NCBI RefSeq assembly: GCF_028368995.1
Contig: NZ_JAQNDL010000001.1
Coordinates: forward strand, 3,746,001-3,810,000
Length of the DNA: 64,000 bases
DNA from: Nannocystis bainbridge
GTDB taxonomy: Bacteria; Myxococcota_A; Polyangia; Nannocystales; Nannocystaceae
Reading direction: 5' to 3'
Shown here: in pieces, positions 44,801 through 53,005 of the stretch
Position numbering within the stretch: the stretch's first letter is position 1
Layout of the letters: each line of letters begins with the position of its first letter
The notes under the pieces: model-generated
What the model saw: the letters and a program-made list of their open reading frames with translations, nothing else
Database searches by the model: none
Told to the model about the DNA's origin: nothing
Program-made: the position numbers and the translations under genes

Positions 44801-46890
44801 CGCAGATCGACGTCGACCGCGGCCTGGCCGTCGGCGAGCCGGGCGGCGACGTCGAGGTCGCCGAAGGTGTTGCCGCGCAGGCCGGCGCGGGCGATCGTCA
44901 CGTCCGCCACCAGCGACGGCGCCTCGGGCCGCCCGTGGACCCGCACGTGCGCGCTCGCCAGGCCGGCCGGGCGCAGCTTCGGCAGCAGCGGCCGCAGCCG
45001 GGCCAGCGCCAGCCCGGTCAGGTCGACATGCACGTCGCTCGGCCCGTCGGCGTCGAGGGTCCCGCCGGCCGCCAGGCGCCCGCCGGCGATCTTCAGCGCC
45101 AGGTCCTCCTCGATGCGCAGGCGCGAGCCCGACAGCACCGCCCGCGCCGGCCGCTCGAGCTCGGCGTGGAAGCCGGCCATCTCGGCCGTCAGCGCCCGCA
45201 GCTCCGCGCCGATCTCCTGACCTGTCCGTACAGACAGGTCGAGCTCCACCCGCGCGTCCGGCCCGAGCGCCCCGGCCCGCAGCCGCGCGTGCAGCGGCGG
45301 CAGCGAGGCCGGCACCGGCGGGGCCACCGGCCCGGGCGGCAGCTTGTCCGCGTCGAGCCGCACCTCGCCGCGATCGATCTGCACCGAGCCGGCCTTAAGG
45401 CCCGCGAGCGCCACCGCGACTGTCCCTTCGGACATGCCCCGAAGGACATCCACGTCGACGCGCGCCTGCTCGAGCGCGACCCCGCCGACGCCGACGCGGC
45501 GCAGCTCGAGCGCGCCGGCGCAGCGCAGCTCCGGCCCGCTGCAGGCCCCGCGGCCCGAGACCGTGCCGGTGATGTCCGGCAGCCTGGCGAACTGGCGGCC
45601 GACCGCGACCGGGCGGGCCACGTCGACCACCGCCAGGCGCCAGTCGATCTGCCGCAGCGCGCCGCGGATGGCGACCACGTCGACCAGGGCGCCGACCCCG
45701 GCCGCGTCGAGCGCTGCCGCGAGGGACAGGCTCTTGCTCGACGGATCGATCACACCATCGACGTCGAGGGCGACGCCGCCGAGGGGCGCGCACTCGGGGC
45801 AGCGCAGCCCGCCGGCCAGCGCCAGGCGCTTGCTCGGCATCTGTCGCGCGTGCAGCTCGAGCGTCGGCCGCACGCGTCCGAGCCGCGCCTGGGTCCACGG
45901 CGCCAGGTCGGCGTCGACCGCCAGGGTGATGTCGGCCTCCGGCGTCCCGCGCCACGCGCCCGCGCCTGTCAGCTTCAGCGCCAGGTTCGGCGCCAGCGCC
46001 AGCCGGACTTCGGCCGCCATGTCCTCGGGCACACCTTCGGCCGCGACCGAAAGCTCGACCGTGCCTGCCGGCGCCTTCAACTTCTCGACCGTGCCTGCGG
46101 GCAGGTACTCGGCCAGCAGCCCGACCGCCGCGCGGGCCTCGAGGTCGACCAGCATCCGCCACGCCCGCACATCGAGCTGCGCCTGCGGGATCTCGATCGC
46201 CGCCGCGTCGGCCACGATCCGCAGCCCCTCGATCTGCGCCACCGGCGAGCCCCAGCGGGCCTTCAGCACCAGCTCTTCGATCTCGCGGTTGCCCAGCAGG
46301 CGCCCGTGGGCCCGCACGATCTCCGCCTCGGCCGCGCGCCCGACCCCGCGGGCCCGCAGGTCGACGTCGAGCCCCTCGACGATCGGCGCGCCGTCGGCGA
46401 AATAGACCGCGCCGTCGTGCAGGTGCAGCGCCGCGGCGATGCCGAGCGGCAGGTCCGGACCCGGCGGAAGGGACATGTCCTTTGGGACATCATCACCGGG
46501 CGGCGCGATGTCGGCGAAGCTGCCGCCGGGCCCGGGCAGGTAGACGCGCAGGCTCTCGAGCGTCAGCGCGTCGACGGCGAGGTCGCGGCCGAGCAGCGCG
46601 CGCGGCGACCAGTCGAGCGAGAGCGCGTCGGCGGTGATCAGCGCGCGACCTTCGCGGTCGGAGAGCGTCACGCCGCGCAGGGTGAACGAGCCCAGCAGTG
46701 AGCCCTCGACCTCCGCGATCGCCACGCTGCCGGCGATCTTGCCGTTGTAGATCGGCAGGCCGACCCGCAGCGCGAGCCGCAGACCCGCGTTCGTGGTCAA
46801 GATCAGGACGACCGCGGACACCACCACCACGAGGACCAGCGCGAGCCCTTTCAGCGTGGTGCGTGCGATCTTTGCGATCCTCGTCGTCAT
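41872..46890 (-). CDS. tamB: TamB-family translocation/assembly protein (DUF490)
   Basis: A 1672-residue protein with one N-terminal membrane anchor (KGLALVLVVVVSAVVLILT) followed by a very long periplasmic part of repeating beta strands, the taco-shaped fold of AsmA/TamB proteins that bridges the inner and outer membrane and carries lipids or assists outer-membrane insertion. The C-terminal DUF490 domain is recognisable (IDTHVSADVKRSAAGLGVKIDVDGAEIWV; GGFRADRGRFELLGNRFTIDQGRVFLPEDGSTIDPYLDLTADT; SDPKKTQASAAGLLVNFSNPTLSRFADQKLGIDRIKFGFADD). It ends in a Thr/Pro tail. The Omp85 gene ends 20 bases upstream, so the pair forms a tamA-tamB-type operon. At least four hairpin repeats lie in frame inside it. 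Confidence 0.93.
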   Translation of the reverse strand: MTTRIAKIARTTLKGLALVLVVVVSAVVLILTTNAGLRLALRVGLPIYNGKIAGSVAIAEVEGSLLGSFTLRGVTLSDREGRALITADALSLDWSPRALLGRDLAVDALTLESLRVYLPGPGGSFADIAPPGDDVPKDMSLPPGPDLPLGIAAALHLHDGAVYFADGAPIVEGLDVDLRARGVGRAAEAEIVRAHGRLLGNREIEELVLKARWGSPVAQIEGLRIVADAAAIEIPQAQLDVRAWRMLVDLEARAAVGLLAEYLPAGTVEKLKAPAGTVELSVAAEGVPEDMAAEVRLALAPNLALKLTGAGAWRGTPEADITLAVDADLAPWTQARLGRVRPTLELHARQMPSKRLALAGGLRCPECAPLGGVALDVDGVIDPSSKSLSLAAALDAAGVGALVDVVAIRGALRQIDWRLAVVDVARPVAVGRQFARLPDITGTVSGRGACSGPELRCAGALELRRVGVGGVALEQARVDVDVLRGMSEGTVAVALAGLKAGSVQIDRGEVRLDADKLPPGPVAPPVPASLPPLHARLRAGALGPDARVELDLSVRTGQEIGAELRALTAEMAGFHAELERPARAVLSGSRLRIEEDLALKIAGGRLAAGGTLDADGPSDVHVDLTGLALARLRPLLPKLRPAGLASAHVRVHGRPEAPSLVADVTIARAGLRGNTFGDLDVAARLADGQAAVDVDLRGPLARKLELRAQAPVHVNMSLRTGSIGHTYTKLELQAQEVRLDRLRPWLKQPELTGRLDGMVLFEANGTDGPLATPRVVTEWRAKGLTISGAPVGDVAVSVTHRGDWLQGKVDLHRSGGRAQVDVQVPIELDPLRGKFAWHREREHRVLVQLDDIDVADQLDALAPGHDAGGKLTLKAEMTGPATKPELQAELHGERLMHRRIEFGALSLVATMRDGGVAVDISGGGGQVGQFQLRGLAPLALDASGVRWRRDGWYALMLDLRELELAPLEPLLGLNLAGRITGGVTFDGAGRHPKLVGAVRADKLAFKGQPVGALRADVEYRDGLAKVGAHGRLGKITTIELGGRVPLDIDLASGEFAWATERPAKAKLDVKNLDHDALEPFSPLPQQAVVALNIHATAELDAKTVHAEAQVLGEIGHKVLGGQPLKIQLDVGDAKQTVRGSFGQRDKKRGWLEFSADTTASIPKLRAKQAKLTDTPMRGELKAEATDLRYLSGFFPEAIYDFTGFFSSEITAGGVIGKPKLRGSARLQKGGVTVVALQQRFRDLNFEILADGPEVKLTSLTATSGEGRVKADGKVTFASGGRVDADAQLDLRKFPVVRPGLPQMIIDTHVSADVKRSAAGLGVKIDVDGAEIWVSDLTTRAPDPVPENDNITIVSGPLPELQAALGSQAGALSDKETPVVQAEEATAPPTKKPPTADVQSSQFDLAVRLKAPVHIKGPTMDMSWSGALALHRKGEEAGVTGGFRADRGRFELLGNRFTIDQGRVFLPEDGSTIDPYLDLTADTTTPQAEVNVAIRGRLSRPALKLRSRPSLTEGQIFALLLTGSADTQESDPKKTQASAAGLLVNFSNPTLSRFADQKLGIDRIKFGFADDVTQPVLSVGKHLTKKIYAETTYHHNAPIRNNRIQGSFEYRFKPQWSVETFFGDAAVGGLDLFWRRTFGRTGAEGQKTPAPKVEPDPPPTKRTAQADTTPDAP
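44729..44760. repeat. Hairpin-family repeat inside tamB
   Basis: CCTGTCC pairs with GGACAGG over an 18-base loop that itself holds CGACATGT. It is translated in the segment VNMSLRTGSIGHTYT. Confidence 0.6.
45219..45240. repeat. Hairpin-family repeat inside tamB, 8-base stem
   Basis: GACCTGTC pairs perfectly with GACAGGTC around CGTACA. It is translated as LSVRTGQEIG. Confidence 0.75.
45421..45449. repeat. Two adjoining hairpin-family repeats inside tamB
   Basis: TGTCC/GGACA with loop CTTC (45421-45434) runs directly into a second one, ATGCCC with GGACAT around CGAA (to 45449). They are translated as VLRGMSEGTVAV. Confidence 0.75.
46475..46490. repeat. Hairpin-family repeat inside tamB, loop TTTG
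   Basis: Perfect stem ATGTCC/GGACAT, preceded by GGAAGGG. It is translated as GDDVPKDMSLPPG, which looks like a linker. Confidence 0.78.
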
Positions 46891-46910
46891 CCGTCCCCTG
46901 ATCCCTTTAG

Positions 46911-48884
46911 TTAGAATGCTTCACCGAGGCCGAAGTGCACGGCCCAGATCTTCTGGTCGCGCGCGTACTCGGTCTCGTTGAGGCGGAAGCCGACGTCCAG
47001 GCGGAACATGCCGATCGGCGTATCAAGACGCACACCGGGTCCGGCCGAGTAGTTGAATTGGCCCAGCGCGAATTGATTGACCCCGGCGCGCACGTCGCCG
47101 CCGTCGGCGAAGGCGACGAAGCTGAGCATCTTGGTGGCCCGCACGCGCGCCTCGATGTTGGCGAGGATCATCGTGTTGCCGCCGACGGGGATGCCGCGGC
47201 AGTCGGCCTCGCCCGGCGTGCAGCCGTCCGGGAACACCTGCGGCGACAGCCGCCGCAGGCCCCAGCCGCGCACCGTGTCGGCGCCGCCGAGGTAGAAGCG
47301 CATGTCGATCGGCGCCCCGCCCTTGGCCCCGTACGGCACGATCCACCCCATCTCGAAGCGACCGGCGAAGGTGATGCGCCAGTGCGGGGTCCAGTAGAGG
47401 CGGATGCTCGGGCGCACGCGGTGGGCGCTGAAGTCGCCGCCCAGGCCCATGATGTCGTAGACGGCGCCGATGATCGCGCCGTTCTGCGGCCGCAGCACGG
47501 AGTCGGTGAGGTAGAGGCGCAGCGACGGCTCGAGGTAGCTGAGCGTGTACGGGTCGCGGAAGTCGAGCCCGAGGATCGAGTTCTGGCCCTTGAGGGTCGG
47601 CGACACGTTGAAGAAGTCGACGAAGCGGAAGTTGTAGGCGAGCTCGGCCTCGACGAAGCGGCTGAAGAAGCGCGACAGGCCGGCGCGCATGGTCGGGCTG
47701 TAGAACTGATAGCCCTCCCAGATCCCGAGCTCGAACGCCGGCGACAGCGTCGCCACCGTGCGCTTCTCGATCAGGCCCTTCTGCCGCAGCGTCGGCTCGA
47801 ACTTGACGATCGGCCCGTGCTCTTGCGGGTTGAAGATGCTCGGCAGCTCGGCGTAGCCGGCGCGCGCGCGCAGGTCGAAGCGGGTCAGGTTCTTGAACAG
47901 GTTCTTGTGGGTGTAGAGCAGGCTGCCGCGCTGCTCCCAGCGGACCGGGTCGAGGCCGAAGCCGGCGCCGAGCTTGATCGACTGCGGCTTGGCCGGGCGC
48001 GCCTTGACGACCAGGTCGATCGTGCCTGGCTTGGTCTCCGACGGCACCTCCTCGATCGTGACGGTGTCGAACACCTCGAGCCCGTAGGTCGCCGCCTCGA
48101 CCTTCTTGACCAGCTTGGGCGAGTACGGCTTGCCCGGGGCGTAGTCGCTCTCGTTGCGGACGTACTTCTCGGGCACGTTGCCGAGGCCCTCGAACTTGAT
48201 CTCGCCGATCTTGAAGTACGGGCCCGGGCGGATCTCGAAGCGCACGGTGGCCCCGACGCCGGGCGACACCTCGGCCGTCTCGCGCACCTCCGCCTTGGCG
48301 TAGCCGGCGTCGCGCAGGGTCTCGAGCAGCTGCTCGACGGAGCGGTTCAGCTTCGGCACCTCGAACGCCCGCTCGGTCTCGAGCGCGACCCGCTTGAGCA
48401 GCGCGACCTCGCCGACCTTCGGGTCGGCGGCGGCGATGCCGGGGCGACCGGCCGGGAACGTCAGCTGGATGTTCTTGACCAGCGTGGGTTCGCCTTCGCG
48501 GACCACCACCTTGAGGGCGGCCTTGCCGGGGCGACGCTCCCCCGGCGTGCGGGCGAACAGGCGTATCCGCCCGGCCTTCACCGTCGGGGTGATCGACACC
48601 ACCTCGGCGTCGTAGTAGCCGTGGGCCTTGTAGACCTCGACGATGCGCTTGGCGTCGACCGGGATGTTCGCCGGCAGGAACGCGTAGCGCTCCTTGAACG
48701 GCAAGATCGAAGTCTCGCCCATGTGCAGGTAGGTCAGCAGCTCCTTCTCGGTGAAGCGCTCGACCCCGACGAACTGGACGTCCTTGATATAGGCGTCGGA
48801 CCCACGGACGTCGTCGAGCTTGCTCGAGCAGCCGACCAGGACGGCGATCACCAGTCCGAAGAGACATGTCCACAATGGGCGCAC
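46911..48884 (-). CDS. Omp85 (BamA/TamA-like) outer-membrane protein with a lipobox
   Basis: The 657-residue product has POTRA-like repeats in residues ~25-310 (YIKDVQFVGVERFTEKELLTYL; FKIGEIKFEGLGNVPEKYVRNES) and a C-terminal ~16-strand barrel with the Omp85 lid-loop motif (GGADTVRGWGLRRL) and a C-terminal strand ending in Phe (IWAVHFGLGEAF). With the TamB gene 20 bases downstream it is most likely the TamA partner. The only sensible signal peptide is VRPLWTCLFGLVIAVLVGC, giving GTG 48884 as start and a lipobox LVGC (Cys19), so it may be acylated, which is unusual for Omp85. The beginning of the signal peptide overlaps a degenerate hairpin repeat (ACATGTCTCTTCGGA). Confidence 0.88.
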   Translation of the reverse strand: MRPLWTCLFGLVIAVLVGCSSKLDDVRGSDAYIKDVQFVGVERFTEKELLTYLHMGETSILPFKERYAFLPANIPVDAKRIVEVYKAHGYYDAEVVSITPTVKAGRIRLFARTPGERRPGKAALKVVVREGEPTLVKNIQLTFPAGRPGIAAADPKVGEVALLKRVALETERAFEVPKLNRSVEQLLETLRDAGYAKAEVRETAEVSPGVGATVRFEIRPGPYFKIGEIKFEGLGNVPEKYVRNESDYAPGKPYSPKLVKKVEAATYGLEVFDTVTIEEVPSETKPGTIDLVVKARPAKPQSIKLGAGFGLDPVRWEQRGSLLYTHKNLFKNLTRFDLRARAGYAELPSIFNPQEHGPIVKFEPTLRQKGLIEKRTVATLSPAFELGIWEGYQFYSPTMRAGLSRFFSRFVEAELAYNFRFVDFFNVSPTLKGQNSILGLDFRDPYTLSYLEPSLRLYLTDSVLRPQNGAIIGAVYDIMGLGGDFSAHRVRPSIRLYWTPHWRITFAGRFEMGWIVPYGAKGGAPIDMRFYLGGADTVRGWGLRRLSPQVFPDGCTPGEADCRGIPVGGNTMILANIEARVRATKMLSFVAFADGGDVRAGVNQFALGQFNYSAGPGVRLDTPIGMFRLDVGFRLNETEYARDQKIWAVHFGLGEAF

Positions 48885-49159
48885 GACGCGCGAACTATGA
48901 TCTCGACCAGCCTCAAGGGCCACGCGCGCGGCCCCTGGAATCCCCGAGCAGCCGCTCCTCCAGCCTTTCCCTGGCCGTCCGCCCGTGCAGCCGCGCAAAG
49001 TCCGCGAGACAGCGAAGTCCGCGCGACCCAATCATGACATGACTGAAACAACATGCCCGTTAGGACATGTGTTGTTCGACCGCGCGTGTCGGTTCCGCCC
49101 ACCGCTGGCGAACCGGCCGAACCCGATCACAATCGCCAAGTACGGCCAGGAGAGCTCCT

Positions 49160-50065
49160 ATGCGGACACTGCGCAAGATCTTCCAGCTCATCAAAGAAGC
49201 AGGGCTCGAGTTCTCTCGCGAGGACCCGTTCACGCAGGCGGGCGCGCTTTCTTATTACACGATGCTGTCGCTGGCGCCGTTCCTGCTGCTGCTGGTGGCC
49301 ATCGTCGGCCTGATCTACGGCGAGGAGGCCGCGCGCGGCGAGGTCGTCGATCGGCTGTCGCACTTCGTCGGGCCCCAGGCCGCCGAGGTGGCGCAGGACA
49401 TCCTCGCCCACGCGCACAAGGCCGGCGGCGGGTGGCTCTCGGCGGTCATCAGCGGCGTGGTCATGCTGGTCGGCGCGACCACGGCGTTCGGCCAGTTGCA
49501 GTCGGCCCTCGACCACATCTGGGGCGCCGCGCCGAGCCAGACCGGCTGGCGCAACACCGTGCGCGGGCGCCTGCTCGGCCTCGTGCTCATCCTCGCCATG
49601 GGCGGCGCCGTCGTCGCCCTGCTGGTGGCCGGCTCCGTCGTCTCCGGCCTGTCGGCGCTGCCCGGCACCGAGGGCCTCGGGTGGTTCTGGCGCCTCGTCG
49701 ACCTCGGCATCTCGGTCACGGTGATGACCGGCATGTTCGCGCTGCTGTTCAAGCTGCTGCCGAACGCCGAGGTCCGCTGGCGCGAGGTGGCCATCGGCGC
49801 CGCGACCACCTCGCTGCTGTTCACCATCGGTCAGTGGGCGATCGGCGTCTACCTCGGCCGCGCCGCCGTGGGTTCGGCCTACGGCGCGGCCGGCTCGGTG
49901 GTGGTGCTGATGGCGTGGGTCTACTACTCGTCGCTGATCATGCTGTTCGGCGCCGAGATCACGCAGGTCCACGCGCGGCGCTCCGGTCGCGCGATCGTCT
50001 CGCGCGGGCAGGCGCAGCCCGAGGACGGGCAGATGCCCGCCGGCGCCGTGACGTCGCATTCGTGA
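49160..50065 (+). CDS. YihY/BrkB-family inner-membrane protein
   Basis: The 301-residue protein has about six membrane helices and the family signatures: AGLEFSREDPFTQAGALSYYTMLSLAPFLLLLVAI at the start, ALDHIWGAAPSQTGWRN, and the C-terminal FTIGQWAIGVYLGRAAVGSAYGAAGSVVVLMAWVYYSSLIMLFGAEITQVHARR. YihY proteins (once annotated ribonuclease BN) are inner-membrane proteins of uncertain transport or lipid role. The ATG at 49160 follows AGGAGAGCTCCT, a good ribosome site; an upstream in-frame start at 49067 would add Arg/Ser-rich non-family residues. The HDAC-like gene follows by 43 bases. Confidence 0.92.
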   Translation: MRTLRKIFQLIKEAGLEFSREDPFTQAGALSYYTMLSLAPFLLLLVAIVGLIYGEEAARGEVVDRLSHFVGPQAAEVAQDILAHAHKAGGGWLSAVISGVVMLVGATTAFGQLQSALDHIWGAAPSQTGWRNTVRGRLLGLVLILAMGGAVVALLVAGSVVSGLSALPGTEGLGWFWRLVDLGISVTVMTGMFALLFKLLPNAEVRWREVAIGAATTSLLFTIGQWAIGVYLGRAAVGSAYGAAGSVVVLMAWVYYSSLIMLFGAEITQVHARRSGRAIVSRGQAQPEDGQMPAGAVTSHS

Positions 50066-50108
50066 CCGCGGTAGCGTCGGCCTGGCGCGGCGACTATGCT
50101 GCCGCGCC

Positions 50109-51134
50109 ATGCCGCACGACACGCTCCTCGTCTGCGACGATCGCATGCTCGGCCACGAGCAAGGCCCGCATCACCCCGAGAGCCCGGCCCGGCTGCGGGC
50201 GGTCTGCGAGCGCCTGCGCCGCGATCCGATCGCCGGCGTCCGCTGGGCCTCGGCCCCGCCGGCCACGCGTGAGCAGGTGCTGCGGGTGCACGACCCGGGC
50301 TACGTCGACACCGTCGACCGCGTCCGCGGCGTCGCCTTCGACCTCGACCCCGACGTCCTGCTCGGCCCCGGCAGCGTCGACGCCGCCTACCTGGCCGCAG
50401 GGGCAGGCATCGCCGCGGTCGAGGCGGTAGTCGGCGGCGCCGCCCGCCGCGCCTTCGCCCTGGTGCGCCCGCCGGGCCACCACGCGGAGCACAGCGCGGC
50501 GATGGGCTTCTGCGTGTTCAGCAACATCGCCGCGGCCGCCGAGCACGCCCGCGTCGCGCTCGGGCTGTCGCGCGTGCTGGTGGTCGACTGGGACGTCCAC
50601 CACGGCAACGGGACGCAGCACCTGTTCGAGGGCCGGCGCGACGTGATGGTGTTCAACACCCATCAAGCGCCGCACTACCCGGGCACCGGCGCGGCCGGGG
50701 AGGTCGGCAGCGGCGAGGGCCGCGGCTTCACCGTCAACGTCCCGCTGCCCGGCGGCCTCGGCGACGGCGACTACGCGACCATCTACCGCGACCTCCTGAC
50801 GCCGATCGCCGAGCAGTTCGCCCCCGAGCTGATCCTGGTGTCGGCCGGCTTCGACCCGCACCGCGACGACCCGCTCGGCGACATGCAGGTCACCGCCGAC
50901 GGCTTCGCCCACCTGTGCGGCGTGGTCTGCGAGCTCGCCGACCGCCTCGCCGAGGGCCGCCTGGTCCTCCTGCTCGAGGGTGGCTACGACCTCCGCGGCC
51001 TCGCCGACAGCGTCCACGCCTGCACGGCGGTGCTGGCCGGCAGCACGCCGCCCGGCGGGGGCCCCGCGAGCCCCGCCGGCGAGACAGCCGTCCGCCGCGC
51101 CCGCGCCGCGCAAGCCCCGTACTGGCGCCTCTGA
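50109..51134 (+). CDS. Histone-deacetylase-family zinc amidohydrolase
   Basis: The 341-residue protein follows the class II HDAC/acetylpolyamine amidohydrolase fold: HEQGPHHPESPARLRAV at the start, catalytic His pair in RPPGHHAEHSAAMGFCVFSN, zinc ligands in VVDWDVHHGNGTQ and SAGFDPHRDDPLGDM, and LEGGYDLRGLADSV near the end, with the Tyr that polarises the substrate carbonyl. Bacterial members remove acetyl groups from small amines, acetoin-derived compounds or proteins; the substrate here is open. The C-terminal Pro/Gly/Ala-rich tail is not part of the fold. The gene lies between yihY and queD on the same strand with gaps of 43 and 78 bases. Confidence 0.94.
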   Translation: MPHDTLLVCDDRMLGHEQGPHHPESPARLRAVCERLRRDPIAGVRWASAPPATREQVLRVHDPGYVDTVDRVRGVAFDLDPDVLLGPGSVDAAYLAAGAGIAAVEAVVGGAARRAFALVRPPGHHAEHSAAMGFCVFSNIAAAAEHARVALGLSRVLVVDWDVHHGNGTQHLFEGRRDVMVFNTHQAPHYPGTGAAGEVGSGEGRGFTVNVPLPGGLGDGDYATIYRDLLTPIAEQFAPELILVSAGFDPHRDDPLGDMQVTADGFAHLCGVVCELADRLAEGRLVLLLEGGYDLRGLADSVHACTAVLAGSTPPGGGPASPAGETAVRRARAAQAPYWRL

Positions 51135-51212
51135 CCGACCCGCCCGTCCGTGAGCTCGCCCAGCTCGGCGCCCGCGCCGGCTTCCGTTACTCTCCGCCTC
51201 CGCCGCCGAGCC

Positions 51213-51578
51213 ATGGACATCTTCAAACAGTTCCGCTTCGAGGCCGCCCACCTGCTGCCCAACGTGCCCGCGGGCCACAAGTGCGCGCGGCTGCACGGCC
51301 ACTCGTTCATGATCGAGATCCACGTGCGGGGCCCGGTCGGCGACACGAGCGGCTGGGTGCTCGACTTCGCCGACATCGGCGCCGCCTGGCAACCGCTGCA
51401 CGCGCTGCTCGACCACCACTACCTCAACGAGGTCGAAGGCCTCGAGAACCCGACCAGCGAGCTGCTGGCCCGGTGGATCTGGCGCCGCTTGCTGCCCGCC
51501 CTGCCCGGCCTGTCGCAGGTGGTCGTCCGCGAGACCTGCACCACCGGCTGCATCTACCGCGGCGAAGACGAGCGCTAG
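51213..51578 (+). CDS. queD: 6-carboxytetrahydropterin synthase-like (QueD)
   Basis: The 121-residue protein belongs to the 6-pyruvoyl-tetrahydropterin synthase/QueD family, which forms 6-carboxy-tetrahydropterin from dihydroneopterin triphosphate in queuosine biosynthesis. Zinc-binding His residues are H13, H28 and H30 (FEAAHLL; CARLHGHSF), and the catalytic Cys is C24. Further motifs are GWVLDFADIGAAW, LDHHYLNEVEGLENPTSELLARWIW and the C-terminal VVVRETCTTGCIYRGE. The ATG 51213 (MDIFKQFRFEAAH) is the standard start; the frame is open to 51150. Other queuosine genes are not in the window. Confidence 0.94.
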   Translation: MDIFKQFRFEAAHLLPNVPAGHKCARLHGHSFMIEIHVRGPVGDTSGWVLDFADIGAAWQPLHALLDHHYLNEVEGLENPTSELLARWIWRRLLPALPGLSQVVVRETCTTGCIYRGEDER

Positions 51579-51580
51579 AC

Positions 51581-51650
51581 CTCTTTTTTAAAGAGAGGAC
51601 ATGTTCATGAGGACATGTCCCCGAGGGCATGCTCTCGAGAACATGTCCTG
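51581..51650. repeat. 14-bp tandem array of the hairpin family after queD
   Basis: After an AT-rich hairpin (CTCTTT/AAAGAG, 51581-51595), units begin at 51597, 51611, 51625 and 51639: GGACATGTTCATGA, GGACATGTCCCCGA, GGGCATGCTCTCGA and GAACATGTCC with GAGG. The period of 14 equals that of the array at 1396. Neighbouring units pair as hairpins (one T-G pair or a substituted C/G pair in each). It lies in the convergent gap between queD and the metallophosphatase gene. Confidence 0.85.
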
Positions 51651-51778
51651 AGGGTCTAGATCTGGCTGACGCCCGCGGCCATCGGCGCCGCGGAGCGACA
51701 GGCCCTGCTCGAGCGCCCCGCGTCGCTCGCCGCACCGCGACGCGCCCGCGCGAGGGCGCGTCGCTGCGGCACACTCAC

Positions 51779-53005
51779 TCACTTATTAAACGTGCGCGAG
51801 TAGAGCTCGTTGCCGTTCTTGTCGAAGATGACGCCGGTGAAGCTGTTGTCGTTGAGCTCCACCCAGGTGAAGCCTTCCATCTCGGCGATCTGGAAGTGGA
51901 ACGGGTTGCTGCCCTCGATCGTGTTGGCCTTGCTGCCCGCGCCGGCGACGATGAACTCGGTGCCGCAGGCCGCCTGCAGCCACTGCATCGTGTGGTCGTG
52001 GCCGCAGATGTAGACGTCGATCTTGCCGCAGACCGACTCCTCCATGAACTCCTTGACGGAGTCGCCGGCCACGAACGGCAGCGGGATGCCCTCGAGGTCC
52101 TCGTAGTCGCCGGCGTTGCCGTGGTCGCCGTTCGAGAGGTAGGGGTGGTGGCCGAAGCCGATCTTCCACGTCGCGGTGCTGGCGGCGAGGGTCTGGTCGA
52201 GCCAGTTCTGCTGCGGGTCGGCGCTGCCGTTGAACGGATCCGTCATCACCTGGTTGGTGTCGAGGCCCCAGAACTCCGCGTGGGCCTGCTTCCACGAGTA
52301 GTACTTGTCCGGCATGCGCCACAGCTCGCTGTGCTGGGTGTACTCGACCTGGTAGTCGGACTTGTTGGTGTCGAAGTCGACGCCGATGCCGCCGCCGCCG
52401 TAGTCGTGGTTGCCGAGCACCGCGTAGATCGGGAACGTGATGCCCATGTAGGGCAGCTCGAACTTCTCCTGCCACTGCGGGTCGTCGACGCCCTCGACGC
52501 CGCTGTCGTAGAAGTTGTCGCCGGTCAGCATCGCCCAGTCGCAGCCGCGCTGCTCGCACACGGCGATGATCGCGTCGGCGACCTGATACTGGTCCTCGTT
52601 GCCCTCGCCGACGTCGCCGAGCACCACGAAGCGGACCAGCCCGCCGGTCCCCTCGGTCGTCTCCTCGCCGGTCGTGGAGGTCGTGGAGGTCGTGCTCGTC
52701 GTCGTGCCCGGGGTGGTGGCCGTGGTCGTCGACGAGGTCGGGTCGCTGGTCGGGCCCGCGGTCGGGTCGGGCTCGGTCGTATTGGTCTGACCGCCGGACT
52801 GGGTGCCGTCGCTCGAGCCGGGCCCACCGGTGACCATGGTCGGGTCGGGCGTCTGCGTCGCGGCGGTCGAGTCGGACGACTGCGCGGTGGTTTCGACGCT
52901 CTGCGTGCCCGCGCCCGTGCCTCCGTCGTCGCTGCAACCACCGGCGAACACCGCCGCGAGCATCGTCCCACGCGCAATTCGGCTGACCATCTTCATGTCC
53001 ATCAT
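51779..53005 (-). CDS. Secreted metallophosphoesterase lipoprotein with Thr-rich linker (purple acid phosphatase-like)
   Basis: The 408-residue product has a type II signal peptide (FAGGC, Cys24), a ~95-residue Thr/Ser/Pro/Asp linker, and a calcineurin-like phosphoesterase domain. Metal-binding motifs are in order: VVLGDVGEGNEDQ, LTGDNFYDSGV, VLGNHDYGG, FGHHPYLSNGDHG and ICGHDHTMQW. The set and spacing, particularly GDNFYD and GNHDY, resemble tartrate-resistant acid phosphatases (ACP5-like). By family it removes phosphate from organic substrates outside the inner membrane. Several ATGs cluster at 52990-53005; 53005 follows a CTGAGGGG stretch and is chosen. Transcription converges with queD. 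Confidence 0.9.
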   Translation of the reverse strand: MMDMKMVSRIARGTMLAAVFAGGCSDDGGTGAGTQSVETTAQSSDSTAATQTPDPTMVTGGPGSSDGTQSGGQTNTTEPDPTAGPTSDPTSSTTTATTPGTTTSTTSTTSTTGEETTEGTGGLVRFVVLGDVGEGNEDQYQVADAIIAVCEQRGCDWAMLTGDNFYDSGVEGVDDPQWQEKFELPYMGITFPIYAVLGNHDYGGGGIGVDFDTNKSDYQVEYTQHSELWRMPDKYYSWKQAHAEFWGLDTNQVMTDPFNGSADPQQNWLDQTLAASTATWKIGFGHHPYLSNGDHGNAGDYEDLEGIPLPFVAGDSVKEFMEESVCGKIDVYICGHDHTMQWLQAACGTEFIVAGAGSKANTIEGSNPFHFQIAEMEGFTWVELNDNSFTGVIFDKNGNELYSRTFNK

